From assembly GCF_014646515.1 (NCBI RefSeq), contig NZ_BMNK01000003.1, positions 372,001 to 436,000 of the forward strand: 64,000 nucleotides of DNA, given 5' to 3'. Below the pieces are notes generated by a model, which saw only the letters and a list, made by a program, of their open reading frames with translations, was not told the DNA's origin and did not search any database. The position numbers and the translations under genes were made by a program. This DNA comes from Nonomuraea glycinis (GTDB lineage: Bacteria; Actinomycetota; Actinomycetes; Streptosporangiales; Streptosporangiaceae). Below, piece by piece: positions 9,527-18,755 of this stretch. The stretch's first letter is position 1. Each line of letters starts with the position of its first letter.

Positions 9527-10479
9527 GTACTTTCCCCCTCGCGGTCACCCGACCACGTAGGCGGAGCATGCGGCACACCCTCGACACGAGGGTGTCGCCG
9601 TACGCCTACGTCGCCCCCTTCTTCCTGCTGTTCGGCGCGTTCGGCCTCTTCCCGCTGTTCTATACGGCCTGGGTCAGCCTGCACGAGTGGACGCTGCTGG
9701 ACGAGGAGCAGACGTTCATCGGGCTGAAGAACTACGAGACGCTGCTGGCCGACGGCTACTTCTGGAACGCCACGTTCAACACGCTGTCGATCGGCGTGCT
9801 GTCGACCGTGCCGCAGCTGGTGCTGTCCATCTGGCTCGCGCACCTGCTCAACCGGCGGCTGCGCTTCCAGACGCTGTTCCGGATCTCGCTGCTGCTGCCG
9901 AACGTGACCAGCGTGGTGGCCGTCGTGGTGATCTTCAGCCAGCTGTTCGGCCGGGACTTCGGGCTGATCAACTGGATGCTGTCGCTGGTCGGCGTCGGTC
10001 AGATCGACTGGGCCGCCGGGACCGCGACCTCGCACATCGCGCTCTCCGTGATGATCATGTGGCGGTGGACCGGCTACAACGCGCTCATCTTCCTGGCCGC
10101 GATGCAGGCCGTGCCACGGGAGCTGTACGAGGCCGCGACCCTGGACGGCGCGAGCGGCGCCACCCAGCTGCGCCGGATCACCATCCCGATGATCCGGCCG
10201 ACGATCATCTTCGTGGTCATCGTCTCCACCATCGGCGCCATGCAGGTCATCGCCGAGCCGATGCTGTTCGGCACGAGCAGCGGCGGCGGCGGCGGCCTGG
10301 TGAGCGGCGGGCCGGACCGGCAGTTCCAGACGCTGGCGCTGTACGTCTACGAGCAGGCCTTCACCGTGTTCGACTTCGGCTACGCCTCGGCGGCGTCGTG
10401 GGTGATGTTCCTCATCGTGGTGCTGGTCGCCGGCGTGAACTTCCTGCTCAGCAGGCGCGTGAAGGGTGGTCTGCTGTGA
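9523..10479 (+). CDS. cebF: Cellobiose ABC transporter permease 1
   Basis: A 318-residue inner-membrane permease of the MalF type with about six hydrophobic helices. The EAA loop, which docks the ATPase, is visible as ELYEAATLDGASGATQLRRI. It starts at ATG 9523, overlapping the stop of the binding-protein gene (ATGA), and overlaps the next permease gene by 4 nt, indicating translational coupling. Confidence 0.88.
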   Translation: MSTFPLAVTRPRRRSMRHTLDTRVSPYAYVAPFFLLFGAFGLFPLFYTAWVSLHEWTLLDEEQTFIGLKNYETLLADGYFWNATFNTLSIGVLSTVPQLVLSIWLAHLLNRRLRFQTLFRISLLLPNVTSVVAVVVIFSQLFGRDFGLINWMLSLVGVGQIDWAAGTATSHIALSVMIMWRWTGYNALIFLAAMQAVPRELYEAATLDGASGATQLRRITIPMIRPTIIFVVIVSTIGAMQVIAEPMLFGTSSGGGGGLVSGGPDRQFQTLALYVYEQAFTVFDFGYASAASWVMFLIVVLVAGVNFLLSRRVKGGLL

Positions 10480-11279
10480 GACTGCGCTATCTGACGCTGA
10501 CCGCGGTGGCCTTCTTCTCGGCCTTCCCGCTCTACTACAGCGTGGTCGTGGCCTCCCGGCACAACTCGGCGCTGGCCGAGGTGCCGCCGCCGCTGCTGCC
10601 CGGCGGCAATTTCTTCGCCAACGTGGCCCGGGTCTTCGACACCGTGCCCTTCGGGCTCGCGCTGCTGAACTCGGTCATCGTGGCGGGGTCGATCTCGCTG
10701 GCGGTGATGTTCTTCTCGACGTTGGCCGGGTTCGCCTTCGCCAAGCTGCGCTTCCGGGGCAAGAACGTGATGCTCGTCATCACGGTCGCGACCATGATGG
10801 TGCCCGCCCAGCTCGGCATCATCCCGCTCTACATGCTCATGATCAAGCTGGAGTGGACCGGCACCAACTACGCGCTGATCGTGCCGGCGCTGGTCAACGC
10901 CTTCGGCGTGTTCTTCATGACGCAGTATCTGTCCAGGGCGCTGCCGAACGAGCTGCTGGAGGCGGGGCGGGTCGACGGGTGCACGACCTGGGGGCTCTTC
11001 TGGCACGTCGTGCTGCCCGCCGCCCGGCCCGCGGCGGCCGTGCTCGGCATGCTGACCTTCATGTCGGCCTGGAACGACTACTTCTGGCCGCTCGTCGTCC
11101 TCACCCCGGACAATCCGACGGTCCAGGTGGCGCTGTCGACACTCGCCAGCGGGTACGTCAACGACTACGTGCTGGGGCTGGCCGGGACCGCGATCGGCAC
11201 ACTGCCGCTCGTCCTCGTCTTCGCCCTGTTCGGTAAGCAAATCATCGGCGGAATCATGCAAGGAGCGGTCAAGGGATGA
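10476..11279 (+). CDS. cebG: Cellobiose ABC transporter permease 2
   Basis: A 267-residue MalG-type permease with about six membrane helices and an EAA loop ELLEAGRVDGCTTWGLFW. The start is a GTG at 10476 in a GTGA overlap with the preceding stop; no upstream alternative fits. The stop overlaps the ATG of the beta-glucosidase gene, so the four structural genes form one tightly coupled operon. Confidence 0.87.
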   Translation: MRLRYLTLTAVAFFSAFPLYYSVVVASRHNSALAEVPPPLLPGGNFFANVARVFDTVPFGLALLNSVIVAGSISLAVMFFSTLAGFAFAKLRFRGKNVMLVITVATMMVPAQLGIIPLYMLMIKLEWTGTNYALIVPALVNAFGVFFMTQYLSRALPNELLEAGRVDGCTTWGLFWHVVLPAARPAAAVLGMLTFMSAWNDYFWPLVVLTPDNPTVQVALSTLASGYVNDYVLGLAGTAIGTLPLVLVFALFGKQIIGGIMQGAVKG

Positions 11280-12646
11280 TTTTCCCGGAAAACTTCGTCT
11301 GGGGCGCCGCAACGGCTTCCTACCAGATCGAGGGGGCGGTCAAGGAGGACGGGCGCGGCCAGTCGATCTGGGACACCTTCTCCCATGCCCCCGGCAACGT
11401 GGCGGACGGCGACACAGGGGACGTCGCCTGCGATCATTACCACCGTTACCAGGACGACGTCGAGCTGATGCGTGAGCTGCGGCTGGCGGCCTACCGGTTC
11501 TCGGTGGCCTGGCCGCGCATCCAGCCCGACGGGCAGGGGCCGGCCAACCCGCGCGGGCTGGCGTTCTACGACAAGCTCGTGGACAAGCTCCTGGAAGCCG
11601 AAATTTCGCCGTACATCACGCTTTATCACTGGGATCTTCCCCAAGCGCTGGAGGACCACGGCGGCTGGGCGAACCGCGACACCGCCTACCGCTTCGCCGA
11701 CTACGCCCAGCTCGTCCACGACCGGCTGGGCGACCGGGTGCACGACTGGGCGACCCTGAACGAGCCGTGGGTCGCGGCCTTCCTCGGCTACGGCAACGGC
11801 GTGCACGCCCCCGGCCGCAAGAACCCGGCCCACGCCCTGCGCTCGGCCCACCACCTGATGCTGGGCCACGGCCTGGCGGCGACCCGGCTGCGGGAGCTCG
11901 GCGCGCGGAGCATCATGCTGGTGGTCAACTCCTCCCCGGTGCTGACCCCGGCCCAGGTCAACGACCCGCAGGCGGTCGCGAGCGAGGCGGACGCGGCCGC
12001 CGTCGACCGCATCCACGCGCTGCTCACCAGGCAGTTCCTCGACCCGGCGGTCTACGGCCGCTACCCCGAGGAGGTGCTGGCCGCAGCGGAGCGCAACGGC
12101 GGCACCGAGCACATCCAGGACGGCGACCTCAAGATCATCAACGCACCGATCGACCTGGTCGGGATCAACTACTACAACCCGTGCGTGGTGCAGGCCGGTC
12201 CCGGCCGGCCCGCCGACGCGGCCTGGCCGGGCTCGGAGGACGTCGAGTTCGCCGCGGCGGACGCGCCGACCACCGCGATGGGCTGGCCGATCGTCCCCGA
12301 CGGCCTGTCCCGGCTGCTGGTACGGCTCTCGCAGGACTATCCGCAGGTGGGCCTCATGGTCACGGAGAACGGCGCGGCCTTCGACGACGTCGTGCAGGAC
12401 GGCCGGGTGCACGACGTGGACCGGGTCTCCTACCTGCGCGGACACCTGCACGAGGTGGGCCGGGCCATCGAGCAGGGCGCCGACCTGCGGGGCTACCTCG
12501 TCTGGTCGCTGCTGGACAACTTCGAGTGGGCGGAGGGCTACCGGCGCCGGTTCGGCATCGTGCACGTGGACTACGCGACGCAGACCAGGGTGCCCAAGGA
12601 CAGCGCGCTGTGGTACCGCGACGTGATCGCCGCGAACGGCCTGTAG
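11276..12646 (+). CDS. bglC: GH1 beta-glucosidase
   Basis: A 456-residue cytoplasmic family 1 glycoside hydrolase that cleaves imported cellobiose and short cello-oligosaccharides to glucose. The acid/base glutamate is E163 in TLNEPW and the nucleophile is E364 in VTENG; the N-terminal FVWGAATASYQIEGA and C-terminal WSLLDNFEWAEGY motifs are also present. Length is typical. It has no signal peptide, fitting intracellular action after ABC import. Confidence 0.93.
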   Translation: MIFPENFVWGAATASYQIEGAVKEDGRGQSIWDTFSHAPGNVADGDTGDVACDHYHRYQDDVELMRELRLAAYRFSVAWPRIQPDGQGPANPRGLAFYDKLVDKLLEAEISPYITLYHWDLPQALEDHGGWANRDTAYRFADYAQLVHDRLGDRVHDWATLNEPWVAAFLGYGNGVHAPGRKNPAHALRSAHHLMLGHGLAATRLRELGARSIMLVVNSSPVLTPAQVNDPQAVASEADAAAVDRIHALLTRQFLDPAVYGRYPEEVLAAAERNGGTEHIQDGDLKIINAPIDLVGINYYNPCVVQAGPGRPADAAWPGSEDVEFAAADAPTTAMGWPIVPDGLSRLLVRLSQDYPQVGLMVTENGAAFDDVVQDGRVHDVDRVSYLRGHLHEVGRAIEQGADLRGYLVWSLLDNFEWAEGYRRRFGIVHVDYATQTRVPKDSALWYRDVIAANGL

Positions 12647-12678
12647 ATTCCTTCCGTGCTCTCCTGTTTGATGCAGTC

Positions 12679-13674
12679 ATGAGACGTCCGACCCTGGAGG
12701 CGGTCGCCGCCCGGGCGGGCGTCTCCCGGGCCACCGCCTCCCGTGTCGTCAACGGCCAGACGACCGTGGCGCCGCAGATCCGCGACGCGGTGCAGCGCGC
12801 GATCGACGAGCTGGGCTATGTGCCCAACTCGGCGGCGCGCAGCCTCGTCACGCAGCGGACCGACTCGATCGCCCTGGTCGTCTCCGAGCCCCCCACCAGG
12901 GTGTTCTCCGAGGACCCGCTGTTCTCCACGGTGATCCGCTCGGCCAGCTACGAGCTGGAGGCGGTCAACAAGCAGGTCGTGCTGATGCTCGCCTCCTCGG
13001 CCGAGAGTCACGCCCGGGTGGAGCGTTACATCGCCGGCGGGCACGTGGACGGCGTCATGCTCATCTCCATGCACGGCGCCGACCCGCTCCCGTCCGCGCT
13101 GTCCCGCCTGCGCGTCCCGGTCGTCTCCTACGGCCGTCCCGCCGTCCCCGTCGAGATCCCGTACGTCGACAACGACAACGTCGGCGGGGCCGAGACCGCG
13201 GTGCGTCACCTCGTCGGCCTCGGCCGCCGCCGGATCGCCACGATCGCCGGCCCGCAGGACATGATCGGCGGCCAGGACCGGCTCACCGGCTACCGCAACG
13301 TGCTGCACGACTCCGACCACCGCTCGATCGTGGCCGTCGGCGACTTCACCCGCGAGTCCGGCGCGGTGGCCATGCGCCAACTCCTGCGCGACGACCCGTC
13401 GCTGGACGCCGTCTTCGTGGCCAACGACCTGATGGCGGTCGGCGCCCTGCAGTCGCTGCGCCAGGCGGGCCGCCGGGTGCCCGACGACGTGGCGGTGGTG
13501 GGCTTCGACGACATCGAGGCCGCCCGCTACACCGAGCCGCCGCTGACGACCGTGCGCCACCCGATCGCCGAGCAGACGGCGGCCATGGTCGGCCTGCTGC
13601 TGCGCCTGTTCGGCGAAGGCCCCGCCGTCCCGGTGATCCTGCCCACCGAGCTGATCATCCGCGAGTCGGCCTGA
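12679..13674 (+). CDS. cebR: LacI-family repressor, CebR-like
   Basis: A 331-residue LacI/GalR regulator: N-terminal helix-turn-helix RPTLEAVAARAGVSRATASRVVNG, hinge at about 45-60, then a periplasmic-binding-protein-like effector domain ending ELIIRES. It lies 32 nt after the GH1 gene on the same strand and may be part of that operon or have its own promoter. Given synteny with Streptomyces cellobiose loci and the TGGGAGCGCTCCC site upstream, cellobiose is the probable inducer (inference). Confidence 0.82.
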   Translation: MRRPTLEAVAARAGVSRATASRVVNGQTTVAPQIRDAVQRAIDELGYVPNSAARSLVTQRTDSIALVVSEPPTRVFSEDPLFSTVIRSASYELEAVNKQVVLMLASSAESHARVERYIAGGHVDGVMLISMHGADPLPSALSRLRVPVVSYGRPAVPVEIPYVDNDNVGGAETAVRHLVGLGRRRIATIAGPQDMIGGQDRLTGYRNVLHDSDHRSIVAVGDFTRESGAVAMRQLLRDDPSLDAVFVANDLMAVGALQSLRQAGRRVPDDVAVVGFDDIEAARYTEPPLTTVRHPIAEQTAAMVGLLLRLFGEGPAVPVILPTELIIRESA

Positions 13675-14073
13675 CCAGGTGGGCGCGTTCGGGCGCGCGG
13701 GTCATGCCAGCCGAGAAAGTCCAGGTTGTCGGCTGAGATCCCGGGCACGGCCAGGCGTTGGGCCTCTCCTTTGGAGCAGCTGACGAACGAGGTCCGAACG
13801 ACGGATTCGGCAAGGGCTACGACAGGCCACCATAACCTCAGCCTTTAAAGCTCTCTAGAACCATAATGCGACTATATGTCCCACCAAAACCCGGCCCCAT
13901 CTTGACTTGCAGGACACACCCAGTTTCGGCCAAAGTCATCCGGCCGCCTAACCTGCCGAAACGGCAGCCGGAGAGATCAATCCATCCGGATGGACGCGAA
14001 CACCTTCATCCATATTTGGGCGCATACAACTTCTGCACAATTCAGGAAGGTAATTCTCGTATAGTTTAGTGGC
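13675..14073. other. 399-bp intergenic region at the left border of the lower-GC islet
   Basis: No supported gene. Base composition shifts toward A+T from about 13800 onward. A 67-codon plus-strand frame (13866-14069) and minus-strand frames overlapping the next gene lack ribosome sites and recognisable motifs. The only signal I support is the promoter at its right end. No transposase, integrase or tRNA end is visible. Confidence 0.6.
14060..14065 (+). promoter_or_regulatory. -10 element giving a probably leaderless islet transcript
   Basis: TATAGT ends 8 nt before the ATG at 14074, so transcription should start at or next to the initiation codon. There is no ribosome site at normal distance (AGGAAGG is over 20 nt away). 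A matching -35 is not clear. Confidence 0.55.
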
Positions 14074-15804
14074 ATGTGTGGGATCAGCGGCCACCTGGCC
14101 AGACGTGGTACCGCGCGTAGCGACCTCGTGCGCACGATGACAGAAGCACTGAAGCACCGCGGGCCCGATGGCATGAACTTCTACGACACACCCGAGGTGT
14201 CACTGGGGTTCAACCGTTTGGCGATCATCGATCCTGGCGGGTCCTGGCAGCCATTCATCAACCACGACTCCACAATCGTCCTGATCGTCAACGGTGAGAT
14301 CTACAACTATCGGGAGCTTCGGAAGGATCTCCTCAGTAAGGGGCACGTCTTCCGGAGCGAAGGGGACTGCGAAGTCATCCTGCACCTCTATGAGGAGCAC
14401 GGAACGCTGTTCCTCGATCGACTTCGCGGAATGTTCGCACTCGCGCTATGGGATGAACGGATGGGGCGGCTCCTCCTGGCGAGAGACCGCATGGGAGAAA
14501 AACCGTTATATCTGCGCGAGTCCCCTGACGGACTCCTCTTCGCCTCGGAGGCCAAGGCGCTGATCGCAGCGGGCGTCGATGTCGAGTTGGAGCCGCGAAG
14601 CGTCAACGCGTACTTTCATCTCGAATACGTTACCGAGCCCGACAGCATCCTGCGCGGCGTGCGAAAGGTTCCCGCCGGCCACCTCATCACTGTGCACACG
14701 AAAGACTGGGCGATCCACGATCGTCCGTACTGGCTGCTCAATGCGGCCGAAGCGCGCGCGGACAGGCCGGATCACGTCATCGCCGATTTGCTGCGGGAGC
14801 TGTCACCACTCGTTGCCCATGCCGATCAACCGATCGGAGTCGCGCTCAGTGGTGGGATCGACTCAAGCATCGTGGCCGCATTGGCCGCGCGAGACGCCGA
14901 TATCCGCCCGAAGGCCTTCAGCGTCGGATACACCGGCCACCGCGGTATCGACGAACGGGAACTCGCCCGATCCTTCGCCAACGAGCTCGATATGGAGTTC
15001 CACGAAATCGAACTCGGGCCGGCCTCGGTTGTTCGGCTGTTCCCCCAGGTCGTCGCCGCGTGGGATGACCCGATCGCGGACATGGCCGGAATCTGCTACT
15101 TCGCCGTGATGCGCTCCGCCCGGGAGGCGGGCGTCCGTGTGATGTTGCAAGGTCAGGGTGCTGACGAGCTGTTCTGGGGCTATCCCTGGGTGCGTGAGGC
15201 GATGCGACGCGCCGACCGTGGGAGCGCGCCCATCTTCTATGAGCTGGATCCCGATTTTCGCGAAGCCCGAGATGACGGCCCGCGATATTACGGCGAGGCC
15301 ATGCGGGGACTCACGCCACCGCTCTTCCCGCCCACGCCCCCCGATCAGTTGATCATGTCAACCTATCTCCGCGAGAACGGGATCGCTCAAGGTGACCGGC
15401 TGAGCATGGCCAACTCGGTCGAGCTCCGGCTGCCATTTGTCGATCACCATCTCGTCGACGCGGTGATCGGGCTTCGTAAAGCCACACCCGATCATCACGA
15501 GCCGCCTAAGCACCGGCTCCGGGAAGCGGTCAGATTTCTCCTGCCGACCGCGATCATCGATCGCCCCAAACGTAGTTTCTCCCCACCGATCAAACAGTGG
15601 TACGAGATCTTGTTCGCCTCTTATGGAGAACTGCTCCTCGAAGGCGAACTGGTCCGCCGCGGCATAATCTCGCCTGCCGCCGCCCGCGAGTTGACCAAGG
15701 CACATTTTCCTCCGGGTGGAGGCTCTCCCTTCGCTTTCAAAGCCCTCGCACTGGAAATGTGGTGCCGGCACAACCTTTTACGGAGAGGAGCACGTCCTTG
15801 CTGA
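14074..15804 (+). CDS. Glutamine-dependent asparagine-synthetase-like amidotransferase
   Basis: A 576-residue class II amidotransferase. The mature N-terminus is Cys2 (MCGISGH), the glutaminase nucleophile; supporting motifs are KHRGPDG, NRLAIID and NGEIYN. The synthetase domain has the PP-loop ALSGGIDSS (SGGIDSS at 259-265) and a C-terminal substrate/ATP region (QGQGADELFWGY). It should activate a carboxylate as acyl-AMP and transfer ammonia from glutamine. True asparagine synthetase cannot be ruled out, but co-occurrence with a UDP-glucose dehydrogenase and a second synthetase-like gene suggests amidation of a dedicated metabolite, probably a uronic acid. Its stop overlaps the next gene by 7 nt. 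Confidence 0.88.
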   Translation: MCGISGHLARRGTARSDLVRTMTEALKHRGPDGMNFYDTPEVSLGFNRLAIIDPGGSWQPFINHDSTIVLIVNGEIYNYRELRKDLLSKGHVFRSEGDCEVILHLYEEHGTLFLDRLRGMFALALWDERMGRLLLARDRMGEKPLYLRESPDGLLFASEAKALIAAGVDVELEPRSVNAYFHLEYVTEPDSILRGVRKVPAGHLITVHTKDWAIHDRPYWLLNAAEARADRPDHVIADLLRELSPLVAHADQPIGVALSGGIDSSIVAALAARDADIRPKAFSVGYTGHRGIDERELARSFANELDMEFHEIELGPASVVRLFPQVVAAWDDPIADMAGICYFAVMRSAREAGVRVMLQGQGADELFWGYPWVREAMRRADRGSAPIFYELDPDFREARDDGPRYYGEAMRGLTPPLFPPTPPDQLIMSTYLRENGIAQGDRLSMANSVELRLPFVDHHLVDAVIGLRKATPDHHEPPKHRLREAVRFLLPTAIIDRPKRSFSPPIKQWYEILFASYGELLLEGELVRRGIISPAAARELTKAHFPPGGGSPFAFKALALEMWCRHNLLRRGARPC

Positions 15805-17072
15805 TCACAGTGGTGGGGCTGGGTTATGTCGGGCTCACGGCCGCGGTCGGGCTCGCGGAATCCGGTCACAAGGTGATCGGAATCGACCACAATCCTGACC
15901 GCATCGAGCTACTTCAGCGAAAAATCATCCCCTTCCACGAGCCTGGTCTGGAAGCGGCGCTGAGCACGGTGGCGATCGACTTCCGCACCGAGACGACCGA
16001 ACTCACCGACGCGGTCATCGTGGCTGTCTCCACGCCTTTGCTGCCCGGCGACGAGGTCGACACCCGGGAAGTACGCAAGGTGATCGGCACCGTGATCTCG
16101 AGTGTCCAGGCGCCCTCGTTGATCATCGTCAAGAGCACGATTCCGCCCGGCACCAGTGACGAACTGGTCAACGAATTCCCCGAACTCAGAGAGCGGTACA
16201 TCCATAATCCCGAGTTCCTGAGTCAGGGCCAGGCCCTCGCCGACTGGCGCACGCCCGATCGCCTGGTGCTGGGCCTGTGGAATCAAGCACTGCTCCCCCT
16301 CGTCGAAGAGCTCTACCACGACCTTTCCGCTCCCCGGGTCGTCACCGCCCCCCGGGAAGCCGAAATGGTCAAGTACGCCAGCAACGCGTTTCTCGCCACG
16401 AAGATCAGCTTTGCGAACGAGATCGCCCGCTGGTGCGAAACACACCAAATCAACGTCGACGATGTGATCAAAGGCGTGTCGCTCGATCCTCGAATGGGTC
16501 AGGGCTTCTGGCGGCCGGGCCTTGGCTACGGCGACTCCTGCCTCGGGAAGGATGTCGCCCTGCTGACCCGGCGGGCCCGCGATTCCGGCCGAACCATGTT
16601 ATTGCTCGAATCGGTGACCGAAGTCAACACCCGGCAACAGATGTTCCCGATGTATCTCGTCCATGACATCAGCCCGGCCCCCGATGTCGCGGTCCTGGGT
16701 CTGCTCTACGAACCAGGAAGCGACGACATGCGCGCCGCGCCGAGCCTACGGCTGCTTCCCGCACTGGCCGCGCGGGCTGCCCGGCTGCGCGTATGGGACC
16801 CGGTGCTGACCGCCGAGACGGTGCAGGCGCTCTTCCCCGGTGTCGATCAGGTGGAGGACGTCACAGCAGCCGTTACCGGCGCGACCGTCATCATCGCGCT
16901 GACCGAGTTTCCCGAGGTCACTGGGCTTGACTGGCACACGGTGGCTCAGGCCGCCGCCCCCGGCTGCCTGGTCATAGACGCGAAGAACATGCTGGATCAG
17001 ACCGGCGTCATCAGTGCGGGACTGACGTACCGGGGCGTCGGACGGGTCCCCGCCGATGTGGAGGAACCATGA
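15798..17072 (+). CDS. UDP-glucose/UDP-hexose 6-dehydrogenase family protein
   Basis: A 424-residue nucleotide-sugar dehydrogenase that oxidises C6 of a UDP-hexose twice with NAD+ to the uronic acid. It has the Rossmann motif VVGLGYVGL, the NPEFLSQGQA segment, Lys192 (EMVKYASNAF) and the catalytic Cys248 in GYGDSCLGKD, which replaces the usual GGSCFPKD. The C-terminal UDP-binding domain follows. The start is TTG 15798, supported by AGGAG 7 nt upstream and by the Rossmann motif beginning six residues in. It overlaps the upstream stop and the next ATG, so it is translationally coupled on both sides. Confidence 0.88.
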   Translation: MLITVVGLGYVGLTAAVGLAESGHKVIGIDHNPDRIELLQRKIIPFHEPGLEAALSTVAIDFRTETTELTDAVIVAVSTPLLPGDEVDTREVRKVIGTVISSVQAPSLIIVKSTIPPGTSDELVNEFPELRERYIHNPEFLSQGQALADWRTPDRLVLGLWNQALLPLVEELYHDLSAPRVVTAPREAEMVKYASNAFLATKISFANEIARWCETHQINVDDVIKGVSLDPRMGQGFWRPGLGYGDSCLGKDVALLTRRARDSGRTMLLLESVTEVNTRQQMFPMYLVHDISPAPDVAVLGLLYEPGSDDMRAAPSLRLLPALAARAARLRVWDPVLTAETVQALFPGVDQVEDVTAAVTGATVIIALTEFPEVTGLDWHTVAQAAAPGCLVIDAKNMLDQTGVISAGLTYRGVGRVPADVEEP

Positions 17073-18730
17073 CACTCCTGGTACGAACGATCAGGCTTCC
17101 GGAACGCGACGACCTGCCGGACGAGTCCCCCGCGCACTGGTCTTGCGTCGTTGACGACGTGGAGATCAGGGCCGATGACCGATGCTCTGTCCATGAGACG
17201 GCCGCCGGCGTCTGCGTGCTCGACGGATGGTTGTGCGGTGGAGAAGGCGCCGCCGGGCTCTACGCCAGCTATCAGAACGGCGGCATAGAGGCAGCTGTCT
17301 CACGAGACGGTCATTTCACGGCAGTCGTGCTCGACCGTGTTCGGCATGAACTGCACCTGCTCAACGACACCGGCGGCTTCGGGCACGCCTATCTCTGGAC
17401 GTCCGGTCACCAATTCGGCTACAGCACCGATCTCCGGCGCCTCGCCTGGAACGGCATCTCGCTGTCCCACGAGGGAATGGCTCTCTACCTGGCCTTCCAA
17501 TACGTGCCCGCGCCGTACACCATCTTCGAGGACATCCGCCGACCGCAACCAGGGACGGTCATCACCCGTCGGCACGGCCGGCTTTCAGAAAGGCACGTCG
17601 ATCATCGCCCGCCATCGGCCGACGATCTGATCGGGGAATCGGAAGAGCCCGAGCCACTGCCAACGGAACCCTTCTTCGAGGTGCTCACCACCGCCCTGCG
17701 GGAACGGACTGCGGACGTCGAACGGCTCGGCATGACACTCAGCGGCGGAATCGACACCAGCACCAACGCCGTCCTGCTGACACGCCGGCTAGGCCGCAGG
17801 CCGGTGGCTTACACCGCGTCGTTCGCCGAGGCGGGATACGACGAGTCGGACTACGCCGCGCTGGTGGCGGATCATCTCGGGCTGGAGCACATCGTGATTC
17901 CGGTACGGCCGTCCGATCTGCACGTGCTGCCGCGACTGGTGCGAGACTTCGAGACTCCCAACGCCGACCAGGCGGCCTTCGCCACCCACCTGCTGGCCAC
18001 AGCGGCAGCCGAACGATGTGACCTGATGGTGACCGGCGAGGGCGGCGACGAGGTACTGGGATTTCCGATGTCACCCTCCGATGACATCCACTGGGCTAGC
18101 TTGCCCGGCGATTCGACGGCACTCGCCCGGCTCTACCTGAACCGAATTCGGCTGGCCGACGAGACATTGCATCAACGGTTCTCGAAGAGCCTGGACGTAC
18201 CAGCCGATCTGCCCGTTCGCGTGCTGGCCGGGATCTACGAGGAGCACCGCGCCCGGTCCGGACTCGATCGCCTGCTGTTCGGCCAGTGGCGCACGTGGCT
18301 GACCGAGGGCGTCTACATGAAGGACACTCGGGTGTTCGGCGGCGCCGGAATGGACACCGCGCTCCCCTTCGCCGACCCCAGAGTGCTGCGTTTCGTCGCC
18401 TCCTTACAGGCCCGGGCACGCTACGACGCTCTGGACGGCAAGGAACTGCTCCGATCGGGTATCCGCGGCCACCTGCCTCCCTCCATCCTCACCCGGGCGA
18501 AGCACAAGTTCTGGATCCCCTTCGAAGAGTGGTTCCGCGGCCCTCTCCGCGACCAACTACACGATTCCCTCCTTTCTCGTCAAATCATCTCAGACACCTT
18601 CGAACACGACATAGTTCGCAAATTGGTAGAGGAACACGACGATAATGTATCGGACCACAGTCGAGTGTTATGGTCCCTGATCTTTCTATACTTCTGGCTG
18701 GACAATCTTCCGTCTATGCGATCTCAATGA
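17069..18730 (+). CDS. Asparagine-synthetase-like ligase lacking the glutaminase cysteine
   Basis: A 553-residue protein with the two-domain asparagine synthetase layout. The N-terminal domain starts MTLLVRTIRLPERDD, without Cys2, so it cannot use glutamine by the normal mechanism. The synthetase domain retains the PP-loop LSGGIDTS (SGGIDTS at 225-231) and VTGEGGDEVLGFP. Such proteins include beta-lactam synthetases and the MoeH5-type amide ligase, which adenylate a carboxylate and couple an amine rather than hydrolyse glutamine. It may ligate an amine, cyclise internally, or borrow ammonia from the first amidotransferase. It overlaps the preceding gene by 4 nt, with GGAGG 4 nt upstream of the ATG. 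Confidence 0.82.
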   Translation: MTLLVRTIRLPERDDLPDESPAHWSCVVDDVEIRADDRCSVHETAAGVCVLDGWLCGGEGAAGLYASYQNGGIEAAVSRDGHFTAVVLDRVRHELHLLNDTGGFGHAYLWTSGHQFGYSTDLRRLAWNGISLSHEGMALYLAFQYVPAPYTIFEDIRRPQPGTVITRRHGRLSERHVDHRPPSADDLIGESEEPEPLPTEPFFEVLTTALRERTADVERLGMTLSGGIDTSTNAVLLTRRLGRRPVAYTASFAEAGYDESDYAALVADHLGLEHIVIPVRPSDLHVLPRLVRDFETPNADQAAFATHLLATAAAERCDLMVTGEGGDEVLGFPMSPSDDIHWASLPGDSTALARLYLNRIRLADETLHQRFSKSLDVPADLPVRVLAGIYEEHRARSGLDRLLFGQWRTWLTEGVYMKDTRVFGGAGMDTALPFADPRVLRFVASLQARARYDALDGKELLRSGIRGHLPPSILTRAKHKFWIPFEEWFRGPLRDQLHDSLLSRQIISDTFEHDIVRKLVEEHDDNVSDHSRVLWSLIFLYFWLDNLPSMRSQ

Positions 18731-18755
18731 GCTACGGAAAGGCCAGGAGGCTACA

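Noticed and set aside
13866-14069. 67-codon plus-strand frame before the islet
   Set aside because: No ribosome site and no motif, and it overlaps the promoter of the first islet gene.
14074-15804. Lasso-peptide or 7-deazaguanine assignment of the asparagine-synthetase-like gene
   Set aside because: No precursor peptide, B-type leader protease or QueC/QueD-like partners lie nearby, whereas a UDP-hexose dehydrogenase does.
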